The notes beneath the pieces were generated by a model that saw nothing but the letters and a program-made list of their open reading frames with translations, ran no database searches and was not told where the DNA came from. From Bacteroidales bacterium UBA4070 (lineage in GTDB: Bacteria > Bacteroidota > Bacteroidia > Bacteroidales > VadinHA17), in the NCBI GenBank assembly GCA_002383485.1, contig DFYY01000003.1, positions 1 through 64,000 on the forward strand: 64,000 nt of DNA. Direction: 5' to 3'. The position numbers were made by a program, and so were the translations under genes. Position 1 is the first letter of the stretch, and each line of letters opens with the position of its first letter. Positions 35,515-44,700 of this stretch are shown here, in pieces.

Positions 35515-35968
35515 ATGAGAAAAACTGTAATTGCTCTGATTGTATCTGTATTGCTTGCAGGAATTCACCCTGTCATCCATGGCCAGAAAGCCGACACCAC
35601 TCTTGGCTGGCACAAAAGCGGGGTCTTCTCCCTGAATATGGCCCAGGCATCATTTACCAACTGGGCAGCCGGAGGACAGAATTCAGTGGCTATCAACGGG
35701 CTGATAAACCTTGCCGGAAACTATAAGACAGACATGTCGGCCTGGGATAACTCCCTGACAATAGGCTACGGAAAAATGCTTCAGAAGGGAGGTGCTTCTT
35801 GTTATGAAGGTAAATGAGTTTATCTCAGCGACCGTCAACACTCACCTGCTGTATGATGACGACGTTCTGATCAAGATTGACGAAGGCACCGAGGGTGAGC
35901 CGTTAATGGGCAAACGCGCACAGTTCAAGGAGGTGATTGGCGTTGGCCTTACATATATCATCAGGTAA
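35515..35968 (+). pseudogene. DUF3078 gene with internal deletion and frame shift
   Basis: The first part (35515-35817) encodes a signal peptide and the DUF3078 N-terminus: WHKSGVFSLNMAQASFTNWA, AGGQNSVAIN, WDNSLTIGYG. It then meets an early TGA. In another frame, from 35804, MKVNEFISATVNTHLLYDDD to AQFKEVIGVGLTYIIR is the recognisable C-terminus of the same family. About 150 codons expected between are missing, with the breakpoint near 35790-35803. The two ends are kept in order, so this is an internal deletion rather than two genes. DUF3078 proteins are exported and of unknown role. Confidence 0.82.
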
Positions 35969-35993
35969 CCGGATATTTTAAAAAAACCTTCAG

Positions 35994-36635
35994 ATGAAGA
36001 TTGTAACCATTTTTGTCATGATGATGCATATTACAGGGAGTCTCTGTGCGCAGGTATTGCAGGACATAAAACTGAATGCTCCTGATATGGAGCGGGGGCT
36101 GACAATAATGAAGGCCTTCGGGAAGAGGGCTTCGGCCACCTCTTTCAGTTCAAAGGATCTCTCACTGCAGGATCTGTCGGATCTGCTATGGGCTTCCGCA
36201 GGTGTCAACAGGCCTGAAAACGGGAAGCGTACAGCTCCAACGGCCGTTAATGCACAGGACATTGACGTGTATGTACTGATGAAGTCCGGCGCTTACCTGT
36301 ACGATGCAAAAACGCACTCTCTTAAGGGTGTAATTGCAGGAGACAATAGGAAGATGGTTTCAGAAAGGCAGACCAACTTTGCCAATGCCCCTGTGATGCT
36401 TGTCATGGTATCTGACATTTCGAGGTTCAGGGGTGATGACACAGAACAGAAGTTGATATGGGCAGCCATGGATGCGGGAATTGTATCGCAGAACATAGGT
36501 ATCTTCTGCGCAGGGACAGGAATGGTTACCCGTCCCCGGGCATCGATGGATACGGAAGGGCTGAAGAAACTGCTGGTACTCTCGGGAACGCAGTACCCTC
36601 TTCTGAACAATCTGGTGGGTTATCCCAACGAATAG
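35994..36635 (+). CDS. exported SagB/ThcOx-type nitroreductase
   Basis: A 213-residue flavin-dependent oxidoreductase of the SagB/ThcOx (nitroreductase-fold) group. Signal peptide ending near LCAQ. The region KRASATSFSSKDLSLQDLSDL, WASAGVNRP and the later GIVSQNIGIFCAGTG are typical of FMN-binding positions. No azole-synthesis partner genes (SagC/D or peptide precursors) are near, so a role in peptide modification is unlikely; the substrate is open. It lies between the DUF3078 remnant and upp. Confidence 0.8.
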   Translation: MKIVTIFVMMMHITGSLCAQVLQDIKLNAPDMERGLTIMKAFGKRASATSFSSKDLSLQDLSDLLWASAGVNRPENGKRTAPTAVNAQDIDVYVLMKSGAYLYDAKTHSLKGVIAGDNRKMVSERQTNFANAPVMLVMVSDISRFRGDDTEQKLIWAAMDAGIVSQNIGIFCAGTGMVTRPRASMDTEGLKKLLVLSGTQYPLLNNLVGYPNE

Positions 36636-36648
36636 TAACGGTTACAGT

Positions 36649-37269
36649 ATGCTGAAGCTGATCAACCATCCCCTGATAACGCACAAATTGTCGCTTATCA
36701 GGAGAAAAGAAACTGGTACCAGAGATTTCAGGCAGAATGTCAATGAGATAGCTGGTCTGATGGCCTATGAGATAACGCGTGATCTTCCGCTCCGGGAGGT
36801 AGTGATTGACACCCCTCTCTCATCCTGTGTCACCTCGGAGCTTTCGAGGGAGATCATACTTGTTCCTGTGCTTCGTGCCGGGCTAGGGATGGTTGACGGG
36901 ATCACCAGCCTGATCACCACGGCCAGAGTGGGCCATATAGGTTTGGTCCGCGATCATGAGACGCTGGTTCCCACTGAATACTATGCCAAGTTTCCTGCAG
37001 ATATTTCCGGTGCCGTAGTTATGGTTCTGGACCCGATGCTCGCAACCGGCGGCAGCGCCAGTGCAGCAATCGGGGCAGTGAAGAAAAGAGGAGCCGTGAC
37101 AATCAGGCTGGTATGCATCGTAGGGGCGCCCGAAGGGGTGAGAAGGGTTGAAAATGAACATCCCGATGTAGACATCTACCTTGCAGCCCTGGACAGCCAC
37201 CTCGATGCAAACGGTTATATAGTACCCGGACTCGGGGATGCCGGTGACAGGCTGTTCGGTACGGTTTAG
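36649..37269 (+). CDS. upp: uracil phosphoribosyltransferase
   Basis: A 206-residue pyrimidine salvage enzyme that makes UMP from uracil and PRPP. The PRPP loop DPMLATGGSASAAI and a C-terminal YIVPGLGDAGDRLFGT ending are the family hallmarks. It lies 44 bases before a nucleoside transporter gene, so the two probably form a salvage unit. Confidence 0.93.
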   Translation: MLKLINHPLITHKLSLIRRKETGTRDFRQNVNEIAGLMAYEITRDLPLREVVIDTPLSSCVTSELSREIILVPVLRAGLGMVDGITSLITTARVGHIGLVRDHETLVPTEYYAKFPADISGAVVMVLDPMLATGGSASAAIGAVKKRGAVTIRLVCIVGAPEGVRRVENEHPDVDIYLAALDSHLDANGYIVPGLGDAGDRLFGTV

Positions 37270-37274
37270 TTTGC

Positions 37275-37282
37275 TATATTCG
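37275..37282 (+). promoter_or_regulatory. possible -7 box (TATATTCG)
   Basis: TATATTCG, a TAnnTTCG variant of the Bacteroidota -7 box, six bases after the upp stop and 31 bases before the transporter ATG. No good -33 element. The same octamer occurs ahead of exbB at 46299. Confidence 0.3.
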
Positions 37283-37312
37283 CATATCAATTCAAACAAA
37301 CAAGAGAGGATT

Positions 37313-38587
37313 ATGGGACTCAAACTCCGGCTGATAATCATGAACTTCTTCCAGTTCTTCATGTGGGGGGCATGGATGATGACACTGGGTCATTACGGGT
37401 TCGTGGAGAAACAATGGAACGGCGCTGAGTTTGGCCTGGTGTTCTCAACTATGGGCTTCGCGTCACTTGTCATGCCCACATTGTTCGGTATTGTTGCCGA
37501 TAAATGGAAGGCAAATTACGTCTACGCGATACTTCACCTGTTGTTCGGGGCAACAATGTGCTTCCTGCCGCTGATTGAGGCGCCACTGCCATTCTTCTGG
37601 CTTCTGCTGCTTGCGATGTGCTTCTATATGCCAACAATCGGTCTGAATAACTCTATCGGTTTCAGACTGCTGAAAAGCGAAGGAAAAGAGCCCACAAAGT
37701 ATTTCCCGCCGATCAGGGTGTGGGGTACGGTAGGTTTTATAATTGCAATGTGGGTGACTAACTTCTTCACTAAACCATGGGGCCTCGGATATAGCATCAA
37801 GGTCTCATTCATTATAGCAGCAGTTTCCGCATTCTGCCTCGGTCTCTTTTCATTCTTCATGTTGCCGGCAGTAAATAAGGTAGAAAGCGATGCAACTGAA
37901 AAGAAGACTTTGGGTCAGAGGCTGGGGTTAAACGCATTCGTGCTGTTCCGGCAAAAGAAAATGCTGTTGTTTTTTATCTTCAGCATGCTGCTGGGCGGTG
38001 CCCTTCAGCTGACCAATGCATACGGCGACAGTTTTCTCCAGGATGCCACAGTTTTCCCAAAAGGCGGGATCATTAATAACTTCTCCACTATAATACTCTC
38101 AATATCACAGATCTCCGAAACCCTGTTTATCCTTTCGATTCCTTTTTTCCTGAGGCGTTTCGGCATTAAGAAAGTGATGCTCTTAAGTATGGTAGCATGG
38201 GTACTGCGTTTCGCTCTTCTCGGTCTGGCAGGCAATACCGTCACAGGTTTTATACTGATTATCACCTCCTGTATTGTTTACGGAATGGCATTTGATTTCT
38301 TCAATATATCGGGAGCCCTGTTTGTGGAACAAAACACTGAATCAAAGATCACTGCCTCGGCACAGGGTGTTTTTATGCTGATGACCAACGGAATAGGCGC
38401 CGTGCTTGGAAATCTCATTGCCGGGCAGGTAATCAGAAAGTGGTTTGAAGACCCGGTAAGCCTCGTCAAGGACTGGCCGGGCATCTGGATCTCCTTTGCC
38501 GCTTATGCACTGGTGGTTGCCATACTCTTTGCCATACTGTTCAGACATAAGCACGTACCGGAAGAGACAACAAATATTATTCATTGA
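37313..38587 (+). CDS. nucleoside:H+ symporter-like MFS permease
   Basis: A 424-residue twelve-helix transporter of the NupG/XapB (nucleoside H+ symporter) type. It begins LRLIIMNFFQFFMWGAWMMT, then has FGIVADKWKANYVYA in the loop after helix 2 and VFFLP-like turns. The upstream upp gene supports nucleoside or nucleobase uptake. The ATG at 37313 is chosen; an in-frame upstream ATG at 37238 lies inside upp and would add a polar tail. It converges on zupT. Confidence 0.85.
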   Translation: MGLKLRLIIMNFFQFFMWGAWMMTLGHYGFVEKQWNGAEFGLVFSTMGFASLVMPTLFGIVADKWKANYVYAILHLLFGATMCFLPLIEAPLPFFWLLLLAMCFYMPTIGLNNSIGFRLLKSEGKEPTKYFPPIRVWGTVGFIIAMWVTNFFTKPWGLGYSIKVSFIIAAVSAFCLGLFSFFMLPAVNKVESDATEKKTLGQRLGLNAFVLFRQKKMLLFFIFSMLLGGALQLTNAYGDSFLQDATVFPKGGIINNFSTIILSISQISETLFILSIPFFLRRFGIKKVMLLSMVAWVLRFALLGLAGNTVTGFILIITSCIVYGMAFDFFNISGALFVEQNTESKITASAQGVFMLMTNGIGAVLGNLIAGQVIRKWFEDPVSLVKDWPGIWISFAAYALVVAILFAILFRHKHVPEETTNIIH

Positions 38588-38622
38588 TATTTGTGAGGCA
38601 GAGAGCCTGAGACGGAAAGCCG

Positions 38623-39492
38623 TTAACCCAGCAGTATCAGGCTGAGTCCTATCACTATCATGCCGCTGATGAGGCCGTAGATGGCCACATGGTGCTTGCC
38701 GTACTTGTGAGCAGCGGGCAGCAGCTCGTCGAATGAGATATAAACCATGATCCCGGCCACCATAGCAAAGACATATCCGAGACTCACATCGGTCTTAAAG
38801 AGGGAAAGGATAAAATACCCTGCGAAAGCCCCGATAGGCTCGGAAAATCCTGACAGGACTGACCATTTCAGCGCTTTTCTCCTCGATCCGGTAGCATAAA
38901 AAACAGGCACAGAGACGGCAATTCCTTCAGGTATATTGTGAATGGCAATTGCCAGTGCTATGCTGATCCCCACTGTAACGTCAGACATTGCTGACATGAA
39001 AGTGGCTATTCCTTCGGGAAAGTTATGGATTCCAATTGCAACGGCAGTAAAAATCCCAAGCCTCATCAGTTTCTGGTCTTTGACACCGTGGCGTCCGCGG
39101 TTCTGCATCCTTCTGCCCTTGCATTCAGGCTTATCAGGGTCACGCGTCTCGGGGTGCATCTGCTCCACCCTTTTAAGTTCATGAGGGTTGCCCTCGGATG
39201 GAAGTATTTTGTCAATTCCGGCCGAAAGGCCAATGCCGGCTACGAACGAGATAAAGGTGAGCCAGGCTGCTGTATCTTTATCATATGCTAGTTGCATCAA
39301 CTGCCCTGCCTCAGTCAGTATCTCGGTGAATGATATAAAGATCATCACACCGGCAGAGAAGCCCAGCGAGAATGCAAGAAAGGTTGTCTTGGTGCGTTTG
39401 GCAAAGAAAGCTATCAATCCTCCTATCCCGGTGGCAAGGCCTGCAAATAAAGTGATGCCGAAGGCAAAGATAAGCCGGGAACTATCCATCAA
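38623..39492 (-). CDS. zupT: zinc transporter, ZIP family
   Basis: A 289-residue ZIP-family divalent metal importer. The metal path is marked by two histidine motifs, HNFPEGIA and HNIPEGIA, in adjacent helices, with a polar, histidine-poor linker (KRVEQMHPETRDPDKPECKG) between the third and fourth helices. Length and motif order match ZupT, which brings zinc (and other divalent metals) into the cytosol. Convergent to the nucleoside transporter. Confidence 0.9.
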   Translation of the reverse strand: MMDSSRLIFAFGITLFAGLATGIGGLIAFFAKRTKTTFLAFSLGFSAGVMIFISFTEILTEAGQLMQLAYDKDTAAWLTFISFVAGIGLSAGIDKILPSEGNPHELKRVEQMHPETRDPDKPECKGRRMQNRGRHGVKDQKLMRLGIFTAVAIGIHNFPEGIATFMSAMSDVTVGISIALAIAIHNIPEGIAVSVPVFYATGSRRKALKWSVLSGFSEPIGAFAGYFILSLFKTDVSLGYVFAMVAGIMVYISFDELLPAAHKYGKHHVAIYGLISGMIVIGLSLILLG

Positions 39493-39607
39493 AAACCATT
39501 ATTTAGATTCATTTTAAATTGCAAATTTATAAGAATAACGGGAAAAACAACATGAGGTATATTCAGACTGACAAAAAAAAGCCCTTATTTAGAGATGACA
39601 TTTGAAG

Positions 39608-40210
39608 ATGAACCTCTGGGATTATTACAGTATACTCGGCATAAGGCAGGGTGCCTCTGATGATGAGATCAGGAGAGCTTACAGGAAGAAGGCTTTGCAG
39701 TACCATCCTGACCGTAATCAATCCCCTGAAGCTCAGGAGATGTTCATCCGGGTGAATGAGGCTTATGAATATCTCACATCGCATCCTCATGGCAGGAATA
39801 TTTCCGAAGAAGAGGTACGCAGGAATTACCAGGCTTGGGTTAACTACAGGCAGGCTGAGGCACGCAAGCGTGCTGAGGAATATGCCAGGGCCACCTACAA
39901 CGAATTCAGGAAGAGCCCTGTTTACAGGAGCGCAACACACATAGACGGTGCCATGGTCCTGCTTGGCCTACTTCTTGCAACGGCAGTGATGTTCGTGTCG
40001 GTTTACGGGTACAACTACAGGATGCGGGCAGCCACCGGCCCGAGGGAGGAGCCTTCGCTGGCGCTGGCTGCCCTGACCTTTATCATAGGGTTCTCTTACA
40101 TGGTCATTTCGTTACTCTATCTGAGTGCCTGGCTGGCTCAGCAAAAAAAGAAAAAGCAACTGGCAGATGAAAGAAAGAAGGAAAATCAGGAATCCGTTCA
40201 GGGCGGATGA
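39608..40210 (+). CDS. membrane-anchored DnaJ-domain protein
   Basis: A 200-residue protein. Residues 4-60 are a J-domain with the HPD tripeptide at 33-35 that stimulates Hsp70 ATP hydrolysis, preceded by DDEIRRAYRKKA. After a charged linker, two membrane helices (about 119-138 and 147-167) anchor it, and a charged tail follows. No zinc-finger or substrate domain, so it is a class III-like J protein that recruits DnaK to a membrane site. ATG at 39608; a TTG at 39602 is rejected. Confidence 0.85.
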   Translation: MNLWDYYSILGIRQGASDDEIRRAYRKKALQYHPDRNQSPEAQEMFIRVNEAYEYLTSHPHGRNISEEEVRRNYQAWVNYRQAEARKRAEEYARATYNEFRKSPVYRSATHIDGAMVLLGLLLATAVMFVSVYGYNYRMRAATGPREEPSLALAALTFIIGFSYMVISLLYLSAWLAQQKKKKQLADERKKENQESVQGG

Positions 40211-40679
40211 ATACATGTGCTTTGGATGTTCTCCCGGCAATAATATCGGGCTGAAACTGACATTCGAGGAGGATGATGAGAAGCTATATGCGACATGGCA
40301 GCCTGACCCTCTTTTCCAGGGGTACCTCAATGTGCTTCACGGCGGGATAATTGCCACCCTCCTCGATGAAGCCGGAGCCTGGTGCGTCTACGTGAAGGCA
40401 GGTACGGCCGGTGTCACATCATCTTTGACTGTAAAGTATCTCAAGCCGGTACATATCAGCAAGGGGAAGGTGTCAGTGGAGGCATGGATTGTTAAGAGGA
40501 GCGAAAAGAATGTTCTGATCTCAGCCGCTCTTTATGACGGAGAAGGAAGGCTCTGCGCCGAAGCCGTTCTGGATTACTTTGTTTACCCTGAGAAGATCGC
40601 CCGGGGTCGCTACTATTATCCGGGAAGAGAGGCATTCAGGTATCGATCCGTGCCGCCGGAACCACAGAATGGTCAGTAA
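40167..40679 (+). CDS. PaaI-type hotdog thioesterase
   Basis: A 170-residue acyl-CoA thioesterase-like protein. It has CFGCSPGNNIGLKL at the start (about 18-31, paired cysteines 18 and 21), the hotdog helix FQGYLNVLHGGIIATLLDEA and the following TSSLTVKYLKPV. It hydrolyses small acyl- or aryl-CoA esters. ATG at 40167 overlaps the DnaJ gene by 44 bases; its 3-prime end overlaps tsaD on the other strand by 44 bases, an unusually dense arrangement. Confidence 0.82.
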   Translation: MKERRKIRNPFRADEYMCFGCSPGNNIGLKLTFEEDDEKLYATWQPDPLFQGYLNVLHGGIIATLLDEAGAWCVYVKAGTAGVTSSLTVKYLKPVHISKGKVSVEAWIVKRSEKNVLISAALYDGEGRLCAEAVLDYFVYPEKIARGRYYYPGREAFRYRSVPPEPQNGQ

Positions 40680-41661
40680 ATTCAGACCTGAGATACTTGT
40701 AATATCCTGTAATGCCTATCATTGCAGCGTTATCGGTAGTGTACCTGAACTCAGGCAGGAAGAGGTTCCAGCCGCGTTTCGCCGCCTCCCTTGCTGCAGC
40801 CTGCCGGAGACCTGCGTTTGCGGAGACACCGCCGGCGATCCCGATCTCCGTGATCCCTGTCTCCTTTGAAGCGCGGACAAGTTTGGAGATCAGTATATCT
40901 ATTATAGTGCGCTGGAGTGAGGCTGCCAGATCCTTCAGGTTTTTCGCTATGAAATCAGGGTCTTCCTTCACCCTGTCACGAAGGAAGTAGAGGAAACTGG
41001 TCTTAAGTCCCGAGAAGCTGAAATTGAGTCCCTGTATTTTCGGTTTGGCGAAGCTGAAGGCATCGGGGTTGCCTTCCGAAGCCAGCTTGTCTATGACCGG
41101 ACCTCCCGGATAGGGCAATCCCATCACCTTGGCGCATTTGTCAAATGCTTCGCCGGCGGCATCGTCAATTGTATTTCCGATCAGTTCCATAGAGAGATGG
41201 TCACGGATAACAATAAGCTGGGTATGTCCGCCGGAGACAAGCAGGCACAGGAACGGGAATCCCGGGATGCGGTTTTCCCTGCCATGCTCCAGGATGAAAT
41301 GAGACATGACGTGTGCCTGCAGGTGGTTTACCTCGATCAGCGGGATGTTTTGAGCCATAGCAAATCCTTTGGCAAAGGATGTTCCGACGAGAAGTGAACC
41401 AAGCAGTCCCGGTCCACGGGTGAAAGCCACGGCACTAATCTGATCGGCTCTCTTGCCTGCTGCAGCCAGTGCCCTGTCGACCACCGGAACGATGTTAGCC
41501 TGGTGAGCTCTTGATGCAAGTTCCGGTACCACTCCCCCGTATGCCTGGTGCACTGCCTGGTTGGCAATGAGGCTGGAGAGTACGAAGCCATCGCTGATGA
41601 CCGCCGCCGAGGTATCATCGCAGGACGATTCTATCGCGAGGATCGTAATTTCTGGTGCCAT
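40636..41661 (-). CDS. tsaD: tRNA N6-adenosine threonylcarbamoyltransferase
   Basis: Transfers the threonylcarbamoyl group to A37 of ANN-decoding tRNAs, with TsaB and TsaE partners elsewhere. 341 residues, with the HLQAHVMSH metal site (His113, His117) and the ASKA-family ATP-binding motifs ILAIESSCDDTS and LLVSGGHTQL. The 3-prime end overlaps the thioesterase gene on the other strand. The gene is divergent from tamB with about 50 bases between. Confidence 0.95.
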   Translation of the reverse strand: MAPEITILAIESSCDDTSAAVISDGFVLSSLIANQAVHQAYGGVVPELASRAHQANIVPVVDRALAAAGKRADQISAVAFTRGPGLLGSLLVGTSFAKGFAMAQNIPLIEVNHLQAHVMSHFILEHGRENRIPGFPFLCLLVSGGHTQLIVIRDHLSMELIGNTIDDAAGEAFDKCAKVMGLPYPGGPVIDKLASEGNPDAFSFAKPKIQGLNFSFSGLKTSFLYFLRDRVKEDPDFIAKNLKDLAASLQRTIIDILISKLVRASKETGITEIGIAGGVSANAGLRQAAAREAAKRGWNLFLPEFRYTTDNAAMIGITGYYKYLRSEFTDHSVVPAARIDT

Positions 41662-41681
41662 TTTTGTATCACTCTTTTTTA

Positions 41682-41689
41682 TAACTTCG
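41682..41689 (+). promoter_or_regulatory. possible -7 box for tamB (TAACTTCG)
   Basis: TAACTTCG in the short region between divergent tsaD and tamB, 25 bases before the tamB ATG. A TTTG at 41663-41666 could be the -33, but the spacer is only 15 bases. Confidence 0.3.
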
Positions 41690-41714
41690 CCTGCGGCGGG
41701 AATTTCATTCTTGA

Positions 41715-44700
41715 ATGGCCAAAATTATTAAAAAAATCGTCAGGGTCCTTCTCATCATAACCGGTGTGCTGATTATGGTGTCTGTTATTCTTTTCCTGCT
41801 GCTGAGAACCCCTCGCATCCAGACATTTGCAGTGAACAAGATTGCGACGGAGATCTCAGGCAAGACGGGCGGGGAGATCAGCATAGGCCGTGTCTCCTAT
41901 TCGCTGTGGCACGAGATAGTCCTTAATGACATACTGTTCAAGGATTTGAGAGGAGATACTCTCCTTACGGCTGAACGTCTTGACGTCAGGCTCAGGGAAA
42001 TAAGGCCCGGGCGAAATATTTACAGGTTCGGAAGGGTTGATATATACAAGCCTGATTTCAGGATGGTGCAGGACACCGCCGGTATCATGAATCTGACAGA
42101 ATACCTCAGGATATTGAAGCGGGAGGGTGAAGTTGACAGTACCAAGAGGATTGACATTCGTTTTCCCGATATAGACATCTTTGACGGCTCCTATCTGCTT
42201 CACAATATGAGCGACACAGCAGGAGTCATTCCCGGAAGGGTCAATTTCAAAAAAATGCAGTTAGGAAATATCAGCGGCAAAGTCCGTGACCTGATCATCA
42301 ATCCTGACTCTGTCAGCTTGGTGCTCAGAGGTCTGAGCTTTTCTGAATCGGGAGGGTTTACTGCCAGCAGCATAGACATGAACCTGGCCGTTCAGAAAAG
42401 TAATCTAAGCTTCAGGGAGATTGATATTATCACTGACTCCAGCTCCATCTCAGCAGAAAAAATTCTGCTGATGCCCAGGGATAAAAGCTCGTGGAAGGAT
42501 TTCATAAACGGTGTGAGGATGGACCTTCTCTTCAACAGGTCAGTCATAAATACATCGGATCTTTCATATTTTGTCAGGCCGCTCAAAGGGGTAAATGAAA
42601 TCATCAGGATGTCTGGCCGTGTAAGCGGCACGGTTGCTGAGATGAAGGGAAGAAACATTCTCATTGATTATGAGTCAGCAACCAGGCTAAGGTTTGATTT
42701 TGACATATCCGGACTGCCGGTGCTGTCAGACAGTTATCTGTTCATCGATTTTACGGACATGAAGACAAGGGCGGAAGATGTTGAGAGCTTCCATATCCCG
42801 GGGAAGAAGCCTCTGCTACTGCCTTCCATTGTCCATGACCTTGGAATCATCTCCTACCAGGGGAGTTTCACCGGTTTCACCACTGATTTTGTCTCTTTCG
42901 GGAAGCTCACCACAGAACGAGGGACTTTTGCAACAGACCTGTCACTCAGGCCTGACGGCAGGAATACATTCGGTTTCAGGGGATCATTGAGGACAAGCAA
43001 CGTGGACCTGGGTTTTATTGCGAAGAACGAGGAGATGTTTGGCGGGTTATGGATGCATGCAGACATTGACGGATCGATGGAGTCATTTAAAAGGCTGTCT
43101 GCAACAATAAACGGCGTTGTTGACAGCGTGGAGATCAACAACTACCTCTACAGGAATATCAGTTTGTCAGGAACATATGCAGACAGGGTCTGGGACGGAA
43201 ATGTAGTTGTAAGGGAGCCGAACATTGAGATGGACCTGATGGGCCGGTTTTACCTTGAAAAGTCTATGCCTGAGTTTGATTTCAGCATGAATCTTGCCCA
43301 TGCTGACCTGCACACGCTTAATCTCGTGAAGAAGGATTCCGTCTTCAAGGCCTCTGCACTGGTGACGGCAAACTTCAGGGGCAACCGCATTGACAATCTG
43401 GAAGGAGATCTAAGGCTAATTAACTCAACCCTTGAAAACTCAAACGGAACTCTGAGCATATATGACCTTCTGGTCAGGGCCTCTGTCTCCGATGGTGAGC
43501 CATTGCTGAGTCTCAGATCAGACTTCATTGATGCTGAAGTCAGGGGACTTTATACTTTTGACGCCGTCGGGAGAAGTGTTTCCGGCATGCTGGCAGGTAT
43601 CTTCCCGTCGAAGTTCAGAGAGCCGGTGCAAAAAAAGGAGAGTACAGCTTCTGTTGCGATGTTTACAGTTGATACCCGCATTAAGAAGGCAGACAAGCTG
43701 AACAATTTTCTCGGAACAGGGTTAAATATCTCAGAAGGCACGAGGCTGACCGGCCACTTCTGGTCAGGCAGGCCGGAGATGACAGCTGAAGTGCAGGCTG
43801 GTTTTATTACATATGCCGGCGTACGAATGGGGCAGATGAATATGACCGGACGGGTTACCGGCAAGAGGGTTACGGTTGAGATCACTGCAGATACGGTGTT
43901 GCTGCCCGATAAATCTGAACTGAACAATTTCATTCTTGGGGCGGAGGGTGCAAGTGACACTATTGACCTTGGCATGGCATGGGACAACAGGGATGACGGC
44001 CGTACACTCGGTGAGGTAAAAGCCCGGGGCTTCTTCAGTCTTAACGAAATGAACCGGCCTGTAATGACCGTCGCCATCCTACCGGCCGGCGTCACAGTAA
44101 ACCGTGTGCCATGGAACATAAGTGCGGCACGGATGGTGGTTGATTCCGCAAGCACATACTTTGACAATATCCTCATCAGCAGCAGGACGAATTACATCAG
44201 CCTGGACGGTAAGCTTGCAAGGTCACCTGAAGAGAAGCTCTCACTAAGTTTCGAAGGACTAAACATGTCATACCTCAACAACCTGATCAAGGGCAGTCCA
44301 AAGAAGGCAGACGAAGCTCCGGTGATGAGTTTTGACGGTTTGATGAAGGGAAGCATTACTCTTTCCGATGTATATAATGATCTGCTCTTCGAGAGCAGCA
44401 TCACCGTTTCAGACTTCAGGATGAATGATCACAACTACGGGTTGGTGTCAATCAGCAGTGAGTGGGACCCAAGGAAAAAGGTGGCTGTCATAGATGTGAG
44501 CAATGATTTTGCGGGACGCAAGTCCATTGACATCAAGGGAAGCTACGCCCCTTCGAGCAGGATGGCTGATATAGCCGTCAGCACATTCGATCTGCCTCTT
44601 GACATCCTGAACCCTTTCCTAAGAGCATTTGCCTCTGACGTAAGGGGTGTGGCCACGGGAACAATAAGACTCAGAGGCAAGCTGAAGCAACTGGAGCTGT

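Noticed and set aside
43550..44176. Long minus-strand frame inside tamB
   Set aside because: It is antisense to a clear TamB reading frame with serine/threonine-rich, leucine-poor shadow composition and no domain.
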